From positions 1,550,001-1,614,000 of the forward strand of contig NZ_CP108352.1 of assembly GCF_036237275.1 (NCBI RefSeq): a stretch of 64,000 nucleotides of DNA, written 5' to 3'. Shown here one piece after another: positions 26,108 to 34,910 of this stretch. Position 1 is the stretch's first letter, and every line of letters begins with the position of its first letter. A program made the translations under genes and the position numbers. The stretch is from Streptomyces sp. NBC_01353. Its GTDB lineage: Bacteria; Actinomycetota; Actinomycetes; Streptomycetales; Streptomycetaceae. The notes under the pieces are model-generated. The model did not search any database. It saw only the letters and a list, made by a program, of their open reading frames with translations, and was not told the DNA's origin.

Positions 26108-27088
26108 GTGACCGAGTCGGAGCGGTACGGCGATCCGGCGGTGCGGGAGGCCGTGGCGGGGCGGATCGCCATGGAGTGGGGGCTCGAACTGCCCGGCTCC
26201 TTCTTCCGGTTCCTCGACTTCCTGGCCGCCCTCGGTCCGGCCGAGGAGCGGGCGCTACGGGACCTGGAGCTGGCTCCGTACGGCGTCATGGACCTGTTCG
26301 CGGACCCTTCGGCGTTCCCCCGCGAGGGTCTCGACATCCGGGTGCACGGGCGGTACTACCGCGATCCGCCGGAGTTCCTCACGTTTCTGCACGGCGGGTC
26401 GGACGGACTCCATCACGGGCTCTGGTCCGACGACGGGCGCACGTGCGACGGCGTCGCCTCGTACTACTCCAACGACGGCGACGGCATCGAGCGGCGCCAC
26501 CGAACACCGCTGGAGGCGGTGCGGGCGCGGATCGAGCGGGCGCAGCGGGACCTGGCGGAGTACGCGGCCGACGGGGAGGACGTGCACGAGCGGCTCGCTG
26601 ATCTCGGGCGGCTGCGGGCGGCTCTGACGGGCGTCGAGACCGGCGAGCGTACGGAGACGGGCCTCGCGTACTCCGACGCGTACGACTCCCGCCGGCCGGC
26701 CGTCGACTCCGACCGGATCACGACTCTGGACGGTGCGGGAGCGCTGGTGCCCGGGGTGACGGCCCTGGACCGCCCGCCGCACAACGGGGCGGACGAGTAC
26801 CGCTTCGGCACGTTCATGGAGAAGCTGTTCGAGGACGCGGAGGCGCTGCGGGCGGCCCGCGACGAGGCCCTGCGACGGGCCACCGCCGGCGATCCGTCGG
26901 AGGCACTGGTGCTCGGTCGGGACCTGCACTGGGCGTCGTACGGCGAGCCGCAGCGCGAGGAGTACGCACGCGAACTGCTGGCCGTGGCGTACCGCGATCT
27001 CGACCGCCCGTCCCTCACGACGATCGCGGCGACCCACCACCGCCACCGCGCGCTCGCACACGTGGACGTGCTGCGGCCGGCGCGCTGA
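26108..27088 (+). CDS. HPF1-like (DUF2228) protein, putative ADP-ribosylation factor
   Basis: 326 aa, GTG start at 26108 behind GGTGGGAG. From memory of human HPF1, several blocks match in order: LPGSFFRFLDFL (about 28-39; HPF1 PEDFYHLWKFC), GRYYRDPPEFLT (81-92; HPF1 WRFYYDPPEFQT), DGAGALVPG (HPF1 HGAGLVVPV), LVLGRDLHWASYG (267-279; HPF1 LELGMDLFCYGS) and ARELLAVAYRDL (287-298; HPF1 GQLLPLAYNLL). HPF1 completes the PARP1/2 active site with a catalytic Glu. In my hand alignment that position falls on Ala260, with Asp262 and Glu265 close by. No PARP is in the window. Cytosolic and monocistronic, between a terminator and the LacI gene. Confidence 0.72.
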   Translation: MTESERYGDPAVREAVAGRIAMEWGLELPGSFFRFLDFLAALGPAEERALRDLELAPYGVMDLFADPSAFPREGLDIRVHGRYYRDPPEFLTFLHGGSDGLHHGLWSDDGRTCDGVASYYSNDGDGIERRHRTPLEAVRARIERAQRDLAEYAADGEDVHERLADLGRLRAALTGVETGERTETGLAYSDAYDSRRPAVDSDRITTLDGAGALVPGVTALDRPPHNGADEYRFGTFMEKLFEDAEALRAARDEALRRATAGDPSEALVLGRDLHWASYGEPQREEYARELLAVAYRDLDRPSLTTIAATHHRHRALAHVDVLRPAR

Positions 27089-27182
27089 GGGGCGGGGGTC
27101 GACCGGCCTGGCGGCGCTGAACGGCGAGGCCCGACCCGTCTCGCGGTGGGGCCCGACGCTCTGAGCAGCCGTCGCCGGACCC

Positions 27183-27194
27183 GAGAGCGCTTTC
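27183..27194. promoter_or_regulatory. Imperfect LacI-type operator upstream of the lacI gene
   Basis: GAGAGCGCTTTC, a near-palindrome with the same GAGAGC half-site as the perfect operator at 28432-28445. It lies 81 nt upstream of the regulator's start codon and could mediate autoregulation. Confidence 0.5.
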
Positions 27195-27275
27195 CCCGGA
27201 CAGACCCGTCGCCCGTCACCGGATACCCTCGACGCTGTCAGCACCGTCACCCACCGTGCCCGTGAGGAGCCAGCC

Positions 27276-28304
27276 TTGAGCGAGTCGACGTCCGGGACGC
27301 GCCCGACCCTGGAAGCCGTCGCCGCGCGCGCAGGCGTGTCCCGGGCGACGGTGTCCCGTGTCGTCAACGGCGGGGCAGGGGTCCGCGAGGCCCTGGCCGA
27401 GAAGGTGCGCAAGGCCGTGGAGGAGCTCGGCTACATCCCGAACCACGCGGCGCGGACCCTGGTGACCCGGCGCAACGGCGCCGTCGCCGTGATCATCGCC
27501 GAGCCCGAGTTCCGGATCTTCTCCGACCCGTTCTTCGAGCAGCAGGTCCGCGGAATCAGTCGCGAACTCACCCTGCACGACGCCCAGTTGGTGCTGCTCT
27601 GGGTGGAGGGACCGGGCGATCACGAGCGGATCGCGCGCTATCTCGGGGGCGGCCACGTCGACGGCGCGCTGGCCTTCTCGCTCCACAACGACGACGAACT
27701 CCCCGAGATCGTCCGGCGCGTCCAGGTACCCACGGTCTTCGGCGGGCGCCCGGGCTGGACCGGTCCCGAGGACGAGCCGCCGGTCCCGTACGTCGACTGC
27801 GACAACCGGGGCGGGGCCCGCGCCGCCGTGCGGCACCTCCGCTCGCTGGGCCGCCGGAACATCGCGCACATCACCGGCCCCCGCGACCAGACCTCCGCGC
27901 TCGACCGCCTCGACGGATACCGCGACGAACTGCCGGACGCCGGGCCCGACCTGGTGGCCGAGGGCGCGTTCACGGAGGAGAGCGGGGCCCGGGCGATGAG
28001 CGAGCTCCTGGGCCGCCGCCCCGACCTGGACGCCGTGTTCGCGGCCAACGACCTGATGGCCTCGGGTGCGCTGCGGATCCTGCGCGAACACGGCCGCCGG
28101 GTCCCCGAGGACGTGGCGCTCGTCGGCTTCGACGACATGCTCCAGGTGGTCGAGGCGACCGACCCCCCGCTCACGACGGTCCGTCAGGACATCGAGGGCA
28201 TGGGCCGGTTGATGGTACGGCTCCTGATGCGCACCCTCGACGGCGCGGGCGTCGCCGAGCCCGTGATCACACCGACCGAGCTGGTCCGGCGCGCCTCCGC
28301 GTGA
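27276..28304 (+). CDS. LacI family transcriptional regulator (CebR-like)
   Basis: 342 aa, TTG start at 27276 behind GAGGAG. The N-terminal helix-turn-helix (TLEAVAARAGVSRATVSRVV) and hinge (LGYIPNHAARTL) are textbook LacI family. The rest is a periplasmic-binding-protein-like sugar-sensing domain (VFAANDLMASGALRILREHG and VALVGFDDM). It precedes a CebEFG-like importer and a beta-glucosidase in the same direction, the arrangement of cebR-cebEFG-bglC. It probably represses that operon through the palindrome at 28432-28445 and is released by an imported disaccharide. The ligand is inferred. Confidence 0.93.
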   Translation: MSESTSGTRPTLEAVAARAGVSRATVSRVVNGGAGVREALAEKVRKAVEELGYIPNHAARTLVTRRNGAVAVIIAEPEFRIFSDPFFEQQVRGISRELTLHDAQLVLLWVEGPGDHERIARYLGGGHVDGALAFSLHNDDELPEIVRRVQVPTVFGGRPGWTGPEDEPPVPYVDCDNRGGARAAVRHLRSLGRRNIAHITGPRDQTSALDRLDGYRDELPDAGPDLVAEGAFTEESGARAMSELLGRRPDLDAVFAANDLMASGALRILREHGRRVPEDVALVGFDDMLQVVEATDPPLTTVRQDIEGMGRLMVRLLMRTLDGAGVAEPVITPTELVRRASA

Positions 28305-28431
28305 CGAAGACGCCCGGGAAGTCCGCGTAAGGGCCTTGAACTCCGGGGCGAACGGCCCGGGTACATCGAGCTGTTACGCGTTCGACTCTTGACGGGAACC
28401 ACGCCGGAGAGGCACGCTCCTGACGCATTCC

Positions 28432-28445
28432 TGAGAGCGCTCTCA
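28432..28445. promoter_or_regulatory. Perfect 14-bp operator palindrome for the LacI-type repressor
   Basis: TGAGAGCGCTCTCA is a perfect palindrome ending 15 nt before the start codon of the sugar-binding protein gene. As I recall, the CebR consensus is TGGGAGCGCTCCCA, which differs in one position per half-site. This fits a CebR paralogue with its own specificity. Confidence 0.85.
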
Positions 28446-28460
28446 AGACGGAGGCTTCCC

Positions 28461-29765
28461 ATGCCCACTGCCCGATCCGCCCGATCGACCGCCGCACGAC
28501 TCGGCGCCGTCGTCCTCACCGGCGCCCTGCTCGCCGCCTGCGGATCCGGGGGATCCGACGGCGCCTCCGACAGCGCGGGCGGAAAGGTCACGATCACCGT
28601 CGACCTCTACGGCTCCTTCGGCTACAAGGAGGCCGGACTGTACGCCGCGTACGAGAAGCTCCACCCGAACGTCACCATCAAGCAGACCGACACCGAGGAC
28701 GAGCAGGACTACTGGAAGTCGCTCCAGACCCGGCTGGCCGGCGGGGGCGGACTCGCCGACGTCCAGGGCCTGGAGGTCGGCCGGATCGCCTCGGTCACCC
28801 AGCAGCAGTCCGACAAGTTCGAGGACCTGACGAAGTACGGCGCGGACGCGCTGAAGGGCGAGTTCGCCGAAGCCAAGTGGTCCGCCGCGACCACCAAGGA
28901 CGGAAAGGTCCTCGGCCTCGGCACCGACGTCGGCCCGGAGGCCGTCTGCTACCGCACCGACCTCTTCAGGCAGGCCGGACTCCCCGTGGACCGCGCCGAG
29001 TTGGCGCAGAAGTGGGCCACCTGGGACGGCTATCTGGAGCTCGGGCGTCAGTACAAGGCCAAGGCTCCGGCCAAAAGCACGTGGATGGACAGTGTCGGCA
29101 GCCTCTTCACCGTCATGATCGGCCAGGAGAAGGAGCGCTACTACGACGCCTCCGGCAAGCTGATCTACGCCGACAGCCCTGCCGTGAAGACGGCCTGGGA
29201 AACCTCGGCGAAGGCGGCACAGGACGGCCTGAGCGCCAAGCTCGACCAGTGGTCGCCGCAGTGGAACCAGGCGTTCTCCACCGGCTCCTTCGCGACGCTC
29301 CCCTGCCCCGCGTGGATGCTCGGCTACATCAAGGGCCAGGCCGGTGACGCGGGCAAGGGCAAGTGGGACATCGCCAAGCTGCCCGGCGGCGCCGGGAACT
29401 GGGGCGGCTCCTATCTCTCCGTACCGCGCGCGGCGAAGCACAAGAAGGAGGCGTACGAGCTGATCAAGTGGCTCACCGCCCCCGAGCAGCAGGCCACCCT
29501 CTTCACGAAGCAGGGCAACTTCCCCTCCGCCACCGACGCCATCGCCCAGGTCTCGACGGCGACGGACCCGTACTTCTCCGGTGCCCCGATCGGTCAGATC
29601 TTCGGCGACGCGGCCAAGGCGGCTCCGGTCCAGGTGCTCGGTGTCCACGACAAGAACGTCGCCGACCAGATCACCAACGCGCTAAGCGAGGTGGAGCGCA
29701 AGGGCACCAGCCCGGAGAAGGCGTGGTCGAACGCGCGGAAGGGCGTCGAGAACGCCATCGGCTGA
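28461..29765 (+). CDS. ABC transporter sugar-binding lipoprotein (CebE-like)
   Basis: 434 aa from the ATG at 28461 behind GGAGG. Signal peptide with lipobox LTGALLAACG; the mature protein is anchored by the lipidated Cys. The extracytoplasmic solute-binding fold (family 1) is shown by VTITVDLYGSFGYKEAGLY, GPEAVCYRTDLFRQAGLPVD and YELIKWLTAPEQQATLFTKQ. With the two permeases downstream it should import a beta-linked oligosaccharide such as cellobiose. No ATPase gene is in the operon; in Streptomyces the shared ATPase MsiK usually serves such importers. Expression probably depends on the operator just upstream. Confidence 0.92.
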   Translation: MPTARSARSTAARLGAVVLTGALLAACGSGGSDGASDSAGGKVTITVDLYGSFGYKEAGLYAAYEKLHPNVTIKQTDTEDEQDYWKSLQTRLAGGGGLADVQGLEVGRIASVTQQQSDKFEDLTKYGADALKGEFAEAKWSAATTKDGKVLGLGTDVGPEAVCYRTDLFRQAGLPVDRAELAQKWATWDGYLELGRQYKAKAPAKSTWMDSVGSLFTVMIGQEKERYYDASGKLIYADSPAVKTAWETSAKAAQDGLSAKLDQWSPQWNQAFSTGSFATLPCPAWMLGYIKGQAGDAGKGKWDIAKLPGGAGNWGGSYLSVPRAAKHKKEAYELIKWLTAPEQQATLFTKQGNFPSATDAIAQVSTATDPYFSGAPIGQIFGDAAKAAPVQVLGVHDKNVADQITNALSEVERKGTSPEKAWSNARKGVENAIG

Positions 29766-29930
29766 GTGCCGGGGAGGGGGCCGCGACGTCGGCCCCCGCC
29801 CCGGGCGGGGCGGCCCGCCGCACCCCGGCCCCCTCCCCGGCCCCGCCCAGGCCGTCCGGGCCGAGAGCCCCCGCAGGCGACCGGCCCCGCTTCCACCGCA
29901 CCCCTCCCGACCATCCCGAAGGGCCGCACC

Positions 29931-30899
29931 GTGACCCTCACCGCCTCCGGGCCGGCGACGGCGCCCGTCCCGCCGTCGCCGGCCCGGTCCACCCGCCGGG
30001 CGCCCCGCCGCAGGTGGGCCGCCCTCGTCCCGTACGCCTATCTCGCCCCGTTCTTCACCCTGTTCGCGGCGTTCGGTCTCTTCCCGCTCCTCTACACCGC
30101 CTTCGTCTCGCTCTACCGGGTCGAGTTGCAGACCCCGGGCGACATGGAGTGGCGCGGCCTCGGCAACTACGCGGCGCTGCTCACCGACGAGTTCTTCTGG
30201 ACCGCGCTGCGCAACACCTTCACCATCGGGGTCCTGTCGACGGTGCCGCAGCTCGCCATGGCGCTCGGCCTCGCTCATCTGCTCAACTACAAGCTGCGTG
30301 GCCGGACGTTCTTCCGTACGGCGATGCTGTTGCCGTACGCGACCTCCGTGGCCGCCGCCACGCTCGTCTTCGCCCAGCTCTTCGGCCGGGACTTCGGGCT
30401 CGTCAACTACGCCCTCTCCCTGGTCGGTGTCGGCCCCGTCGACTGGCAGAACGGCACGCTGGCCTCGCAGATCGCCGTCTCCTCGATCGTCGTCTGGCGC
30501 TGGACCGGCTACAACGCCCTGATATACCTCGCCGGGATGCAGTCCATCCCCGCCGAGCTGTACGAGGCGGCGGAGATGGACGGTGCCTCACGGTGGCGGC
30601 AGTTCTTCCACGTCACCCTGCCCGGCCTGCGCCCGACGATCGTCTTCACCACGGTCGTCTCCACCATCGGCGCGACCCAACTCTTCGGTGAGCCACTGCT
30701 CTTCGAGGGCTCGATCTCGGGCGGCATCTCGCACCAGTACCAGACCCTCGGGCTCTATCTGTACGAGCAGGGCTGGGGCTTCTTCCACCTGGGCCGGGCC
30801 GCCGCCATCGCCTGGCTGATGTTCCTGCTGATTCTCGTCCTGGTCGGAGTCAACGCCCTGCTCCTGCACCGCCGTTCACGGAAGGAGGGCCGGGCATGA
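29931..30899 (+). CDS. ABC sugar transporter permease (CebF-like)
   Basis: 322 aa, GTG start at 29931 behind GAAGGG. Six membrane helices are likely, with the ATPase-contacting EAA loop at YEAAEMDGASRWRQFFHVTLP. The segment FGRDFGLVNYALSLVGVG then DWQNGTLASQ is typical of CebF-type permeases. The N-terminal 35 residues are Pro/Ala/Arg-rich and cytoplasmic. The 165-nt gap after the binding-protein gene is GC-rich with no clear gene. The stop overlaps the start of the second permease gene as ATGA. Confidence 0.92.
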   Translation: MTLTASGPATAPVPPSPARSTRRAPRRRWAALVPYAYLAPFFTLFAAFGLFPLLYTAFVSLYRVELQTPGDMEWRGLGNYAALLTDEFFWTALRNTFTIGVLSTVPQLAMALGLAHLLNYKLRGRTFFRTAMLLPYATSVAAATLVFAQLFGRDFGLVNYALSLVGVGPVDWQNGTLASQIAVSSIVVWRWTGYNALIYLAGMQSIPAELYEAAEMDGASRWRQFFHVTLPGLRPTIVFTTVVSTIGATQLFGEPLLFEGSISGGISHQYQTLGLYLYEQGWGFFHLGRAAAIAWLMFLLILVLVGVNALLLHRRSRKEGRA

Positions 30900-31735
30900 G
30901 CGTGCGCGTCGCGGGCCGTACGGGCCACGGAGGCCGGATCACGTACGCGATCCTGGCCCTGGCCGTTCTCGTCTCCGCCTTCCCCTTCTACTGGACGATC
31001 GTCGCCGCCAGCCGCTCCAACGCCGATCTGGCGCAGGTGCCGCCGACCCTGCTGCCGGGGCCGAACCTCTTCCGGAACTTCGAGGCGGTCATGGAGGAGG
31101 CCGACATCGGCACGGCGCTCCTCAACTCCCTCGTGGTCTCCGGCTCCATCACGGTCGGCACCGTGCTGTGCTGCACGCTGGCCGGGTTCGCCTTCGCCAA
31201 GCTGCGCTTCCGCGGCCGGGGCGCGCTGCTCGCGATCACGGTCGGCACGATGATGATCCCGCCGCAGCTCGGGGTGATCCCGCTCTTCATGCTGATCGCC
31301 GAGCTGGGCTGGGTGAACCAGCTGCAGTCGGTGATCCTGCCCGGCCTCGTCTCCGCCTTCGGCGTCTTCTTCATGCGCCAGTACCTGGTCCAGTCGCTGC
31401 CGGACGAGCTGATCGAGGCGGCCCGGGTCGACGGGGCGTCCTCCGCCCGGATCTTCTGGTCGATCGTGGTGCCCGTCGCCCGGCCCGGGATGGCAGTGCT
31501 CGGGCTGCTCACCTTCATGGCCGCCTGGAACGACTTCTTCTGGCCGATCGTCGCACTGTCCTCGCAGGAGCCGACGGTGCAGGTCGCGCTGCGTCAGCTC
31601 GGCGGCGGCTATGTCCACGACCAGTCCGTGATCATGGCGGGCACGCTGCTCGGCACCCTGCCTGTGCTGCTGGTCTTCGGCCTGCTCGGCCGGCAGATCG
31701 TGGGCGGCATCATGCAGGGCGCCGTCAAGGGCTGA
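30896..31735 (+). CDS. ABC sugar transporter permease (CebG-like)
   Basis: 279 aa, starting within the last codon of the preceding permease (4-nt overlap). Six predicted helices and the EAA loop LIEAARVDGASSARIFWSIV followed by PVARPGMAVL. It forms the heterodimeric membrane channel with the CebF-like protein. A short GC hairpin follows the stop codon before the beta-glucosidase gene. Confidence 0.93.
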   Translation: MSVRVAGRTGHGGRITYAILALAVLVSAFPFYWTIVAASRSNADLAQVPPTLLPGPNLFRNFEAVMEEADIGTALLNSLVVSGSITVGTVLCCTLAGFAFAKLRFRGRGALLAITVGTMMIPPQLGVIPLFMLIAELGWVNQLQSVILPGLVSAFGVFFMRQYLVQSLPDELIEAARVDGASSARIFWSIVVPVARPGMAVLGLLTFMAAWNDFFWPIVALSSQEPTVQVALRQLGGGYVHDQSVIMAGTLLGTLPVLLVFGLLGRQIVGGIMQGAVKG

Positions 31736-31751
31736 GCCGGCCGAGGCCGGC
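31736..31751 (+). promoter_or_regulatory. Intercistronic hairpin between permease and beta-glucosidase genes
   Basis: GCCGGC-CGAG-GCCGGC immediately after the permease TGA. A 6-bp stem is too short for a strong terminator but could limit read-through or set the 3' end of a processed mRNA. Confidence 0.4.
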
Positions 31752-31865
31752 CCGCCGTTGGAGCCGAGCCACCGAGGAACGAGCCGCGATTCGCCGAGCC
31801 GCCAGTGGCGGCGCCGCCCATGACCGACCCGTATCTCCCCTTACTCTCACAGGAGTTCTCCGTTC

Positions 31866-33233
31866 ATGAACGCTCTCTTCCCTGACGGATTCCGCTGGGG
31901 CGCGGCCACCGCCGCGTACCAGATCGAGGGCGCGGCGGCCGAGGACGGCCGTACCCCGTCCATCTGGGACACCTTCAGCCGTACGCCGGGCAAGGTACGC
32001 AACGGCGACACGGGTGACATCGCCGCCGACCACTACCACCGGATGCGCGAGGACGTCGCCCTGATGCGGGAGCTGGGCCTGACGGACTACCGCTTCTCGC
32101 TCTCCTGGCCCCGGATCCAGCCGACCGGGCGGGGACCGGCCGTACAGAAGGGGCTCGACTTCTATCGCGCCCTGGCCGACGAGCTGCTCGAGGCCGGTAT
32201 CCGTCCGGTCGCGACCCTCTACCACTGGGATCTCCCCCAGGAGCTGGAGGACGCGGGCGGCTGGCCGGAGCGCGCGACCGCCGAGCGGTTCGCCGAGTAC
32301 GCGGGCCTCGCCGCGGAGGCGCTCGGCGACCGGATCACCACCTGGACCACCATCAACGAGCCCTGGTGCGCGGCCTTTCTCGGCTACGGCTCCGGGGTGC
32401 ACGCCCCGGGCCGCACCGACGACGCGGCCGCGCTGCGCGCCGCCCACCACCTCAATCTCGCCCACGGTCTGGCCGCCGGTGTGCTGCGCGCGTCCCTGCC
32501 GTCCACGGCGGAGCTCTCCCTGACCCTCAACCTCCATGCGATCAGGGCACGTTCGGATGCCCCGGAGGATGTGGACGCGGCCCGCCGCATCGATGCCGTC
32601 GGCAACCGGATCTTCCTCGATCCGGTCTTCCACGGTCGTCTGCCCGCCGATCTGGTCGAGGACACACAGCGGATCACGGACTGGTCCTTCGTCCGGGAGG
32701 GCGACCTGGAGACGATCTCCACGCCGATCGACTCGCTCGGGATCAACTACTACTCCCCCTCCGTCGTCGCCGCCGGCACCTCGGAGGCACCGTCGCCCTG
32801 GCCGGGCGCCGCGGACCGGGTACGGTTCCTGCCCGCGCCCGGGCCGCGCACCGCGATGGACTGGCCCGTGGACGCGGACGGCCTGCACGAGCTGTTGGTC
32901 CGGCTGCGCGACGAGCTGCCCGGCGTACCGCTGCTGATCACCGAGAACGGCGCCGCGTACGACGACTACGCCGATCCGGAGGGCGAGGTCCACGACCCGG
33001 AGCGGGTGGCATATGTCGACGCCCATCTCGCGGCCGTGCACCGGGCGATCGCCGACGGCGCCGATGTGCGCGGTTACTTCCTGTGGTCGCTCCTCGACAA
33101 CTTCGAGTGGGCGTACGGCTACGGCAAGCGCTTCGGCATCGTGCACGTGGACTTCGCGAGCCAGCGCCGTACACCGAAGGACAGTGCGCGCTGGTACGGG
33201 GAGGTGATCAGGCGCGGCGGCCTGGCCCGCTGA
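31866..33233 (+). CDS. GH1 family beta-glucosidase
   Basis: 455 aa, ATG at 31866 behind AGGAG. A glycoside hydrolase family 1 TIM barrel: N-terminal [15 protein letters not shown], acid/base Glu in [10 protein letters not shown], nucleophile Glu in [12 protein letters not shown] and a C-terminal [16 protein letters not shown] substrate loop. No signal peptide, so it works on sugar already imported by the adjacent ABC system, releasing glucose from cellobiose-like disaccharides. It may also lower inducer levels for the LacI regulator, as BglC does. The 3' end overlaps the convergent MpaB-like gene by 26 nt. Confidence 0.95.
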   Translation: MNALFPDGFRWGAATAAYQIEGAAAEDGRTPSIWDTFSRTPGKVRNGDTGDIAADHYHRMREDVALMRELGLTDYRFSLSWPRIQPTGRGPAVQKGLDFYRALADELLEAGIRPVATLYHWDLPQELEDAGGWPERATAERFAEYAGLAAEALGDRITTWTTINEPWCAAFLGYGSGVHAPGRTDDAAALRAAHHLNLAHGLAAGVLRASLPSTAELSLTLNLHAIRARSDAPEDVDAARRIDAVGNRIFLDPVFHGRLPADLVEDTQRITDWSFVREGDLETISTPIDSLGINYYSPSVVAAGTSEAPSPWPGAADRVRFLPAPGPRTAMDWPVDADGLHELLVRLRDELPGVPLLITENGAAYDDYADPEGEVHDPERVAYVDAHLAAVHRAIADGADVRGYFLWSLLDNFEWAYGYGKRFGIVHVDFASQRRTPKDSARWYGEVIRRGGLAR

Positions 33234-34125
33234 GCCTTGCGTCGCGGCGCGCCTCGCGTGCGAGCGGCAGGTAGCGCAGCCGCTCGGGGAGTACGGGCAC
33301 CACGGCCCGTACGACCCGGGCGAAGCGGCGCAGCCGGCGCTCCTGCTCGTCGGTCCACTCCAGGCCGACGGCCTCGCGGGCGTCCGGCGGCATCAGGCCG
33401 ACGGTGACGAAGGAGCGGAAGCGGGCGAGCCGGGGCAGGATCATCGGCCACAGCACCTTGAGCAGCAGCCGCAGCGGCAGCGGGCCGCGGTCGGGCGGGG
33501 GCACCGGCTGGTCGGTGGCGACGAGCTCGCGCAGGACGACGGTGGCCTCCAGCTCGCCGAGCATCTTGCGGTAGTACGGCCAGAACTCCTCGATCGTCTG
33601 GGGCATGTCCCGGTCGTGGATGCCGAGGATGCGACCGACCTGGAGCCACTCGGCGTAGAGCCTCCGCTCCTGGGCCTCGGTCAGCGGGCGGTGGAGCAGG
33701 CGCAGGCCGTGGTGGTAGACGGGGAAGCCGGTGGCGTGCACCCAGGCGTAGTTCGACGGGGTGAGCGCGTGGTAGCGGCGGCCGTGCGCGTCGGTGCCCT
33801 GGATGGTCCGGTGGAGCTTACGGAGTCGGCGCCCCTCCTCGGCCGCGCCCTCGCCCCCGTACACCCAGAGCAGCGCGGAGCGCAGCGAGCGCTCGCCGCG
33901 GCCCCAGGGGTCGGTGCGGAAGACGGAGTACTGGTCGACGCCGGCGCCGACGGCCGGGTGGGCGACCTGGAGGGCGAGCGCGGAGGGCAGCATCAGGAGG
34001 CCCCGGACGTCCCCCGCGACGCTCCACAGCACGCCGCCGACTGGCGGCGGCGCGGGATCGGTCTCCTTCGGGCCTTCGTCCGTGGCGGGCCGGGTGGGCC
34101 CGACGGGCCTCGTCGGTCCGGTCAT
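33208..34125 (-). CDS. Oxygenase MpaB family (DUF2236) protein
   Basis: 305 aa, ATG at 34125 behind GGAGAG. The family core is seen in [40 protein letters not shown] and [19 protein letters not shown], with the conserved histidines and Arg that bind heme b in the related latex-clearing protein. Members are suspected oxygenases, but substrates of actinobacterial paralogues are unknown. No signal peptide. The region upstream of the start has a small hairpin (34153-34183). It converges on the beta-glucosidase gene. Confidence 0.85.
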   Translation of the reverse strand: MTGPTRPVGPTRPATDEGPKETDPAPPPVGGVLWSVAGDVRGLLMLPSALALQVAHPAVGAGVDQYSVFRTDPWGRGERSLRSALLWVYGGEGAAEEGRRLRKLHRTIQGTDAHGRRYHALTPSNYAWVHATGFPVYHHGLRLLHRPLTEAQERRLYAEWLQVGRILGIHDRDMPQTIEEFWPYYRKMLGELEATVVLRELVATDQPVPPPDRGPLPLRLLLKVLWPMILPRLARFRSFVTVGLMPPDAREAVGLEWTDEQERRLRRFARVVRAVVPVLPERLRYLPLAREARRDARLSGPGRRA

Positions 34126-34193
34126 AGGGGCACTCTCCTCACGTTCTCAGCGTGCCCCTGCCGGGCTTTTCCGGCAAAGGGCACACATGGGTC

Positions 34194-34231
34194 GGGGCCG
34201 TGTCCCGGGCCTCAGCCCGGGACACGGCCCC
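34194..34231 (-). terminator. Terminator after the orphan ATP-synthase b-like gene
   Basis: A perfect 17-bp stem, 34194-34210 with 34215-34231, loop CTCA, ending 20 nt before the stop codon of the minus-strand gene at 34252. It should stop transcription before the MpaB-like gene. Confidence 0.93.
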
Positions 34232-34251
34232 GATCTCGTGGTGCGTGGGTG

Positions 34252-34740
34252 TCAGCCGCGGTCGGCGCCGACGGGCTCGCCGACGATGCGGCCGGCCAGG
34301 GCGCGGGCCCAGGCGTCGACGTCGGCGGAGAGCTCACGCTCGGCGGCGGCGCGCTCCTCGGCGATGCGCGCGGCACCGGCGGCCACGATCGCGTCGCGCT
34401 CGGCGATGCCCTCGGCGCGGGCGGCGGTGATGGCCGCCGTGCCGTCCTCGGTGGCCTTGGAGCGGATGCGGGCTGCGTCGTGGCGGGCCTCGGCGAGCTC
34501 GGCCTCGTACTGCTCACGGATCTGCGTGGCCTCGGCGCGCAGGTCGTCGGCGCGCTCGGTGCCGCCCGCGATGGCGTCCTCGCGCTGGGCGAGGGTGCGG
34601 TTGATCTTCGGCAGGATGCCCTTCGCCAGGATCAGGAAGGTGAGGGCGAACAACACCACGCCGAGGATGAGCTCAGCCGTGACGGGGTTGAGCGGACCGA
34701 GGTCCATGTCGAAGATCGTCGAGTTCTGCGCGAGGGTCAT
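34252..34740 (-). CDS. Orphan ATP synthase F0 subunit b-like protein
   Basis: 162 aa. One N-terminal membrane helix (VTAELILGVVLFALTFLILA) is followed by KGILPKINRTLAQREDAIAGG and a long Ala/Glu/Arg-rich right-handed coiled coil, the layout of F0 subunit b. No other atp gene is present: the neighbours are an MpaB-like protein and a sphingomyelinase. It is flanked by its own terminator. It could be an alternative stator subunit or could have been recruited for another role. The ATG at 34740 overlaps the stop of a 3-codon ORF that carries the better ribosome binding site. Confidence 0.88.
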   Translation of the reverse strand: MTLAQNSTIFDMDLGPLNPVTAELILGVVLFALTFLILAKGILPKINRTLAQREDAIAGGTERADDLRAEATQIREQYEAELAEARHDAARIRSKATEDGTAAITAARAEGIAERDAIVAAGAARIAEERAAAERELSADVDAWARALAGRIVGEPVGADRG

Positions 34741-34910
34741 GCGCGCATGATACCTGCTCGAAAAGGCGACAATTTCCGCGGGTGCTCAACTGTTGGCATG
34801 TTCGTGCCGACCGCGCAAGATTCCCGGCACCCAGAGTCTACCGGAAGGTAACTACGGCTGGTTTGATGTGCCGCGCCGCACCAACCCCCCACCCACACAC
34901 GGGAGTTTCT

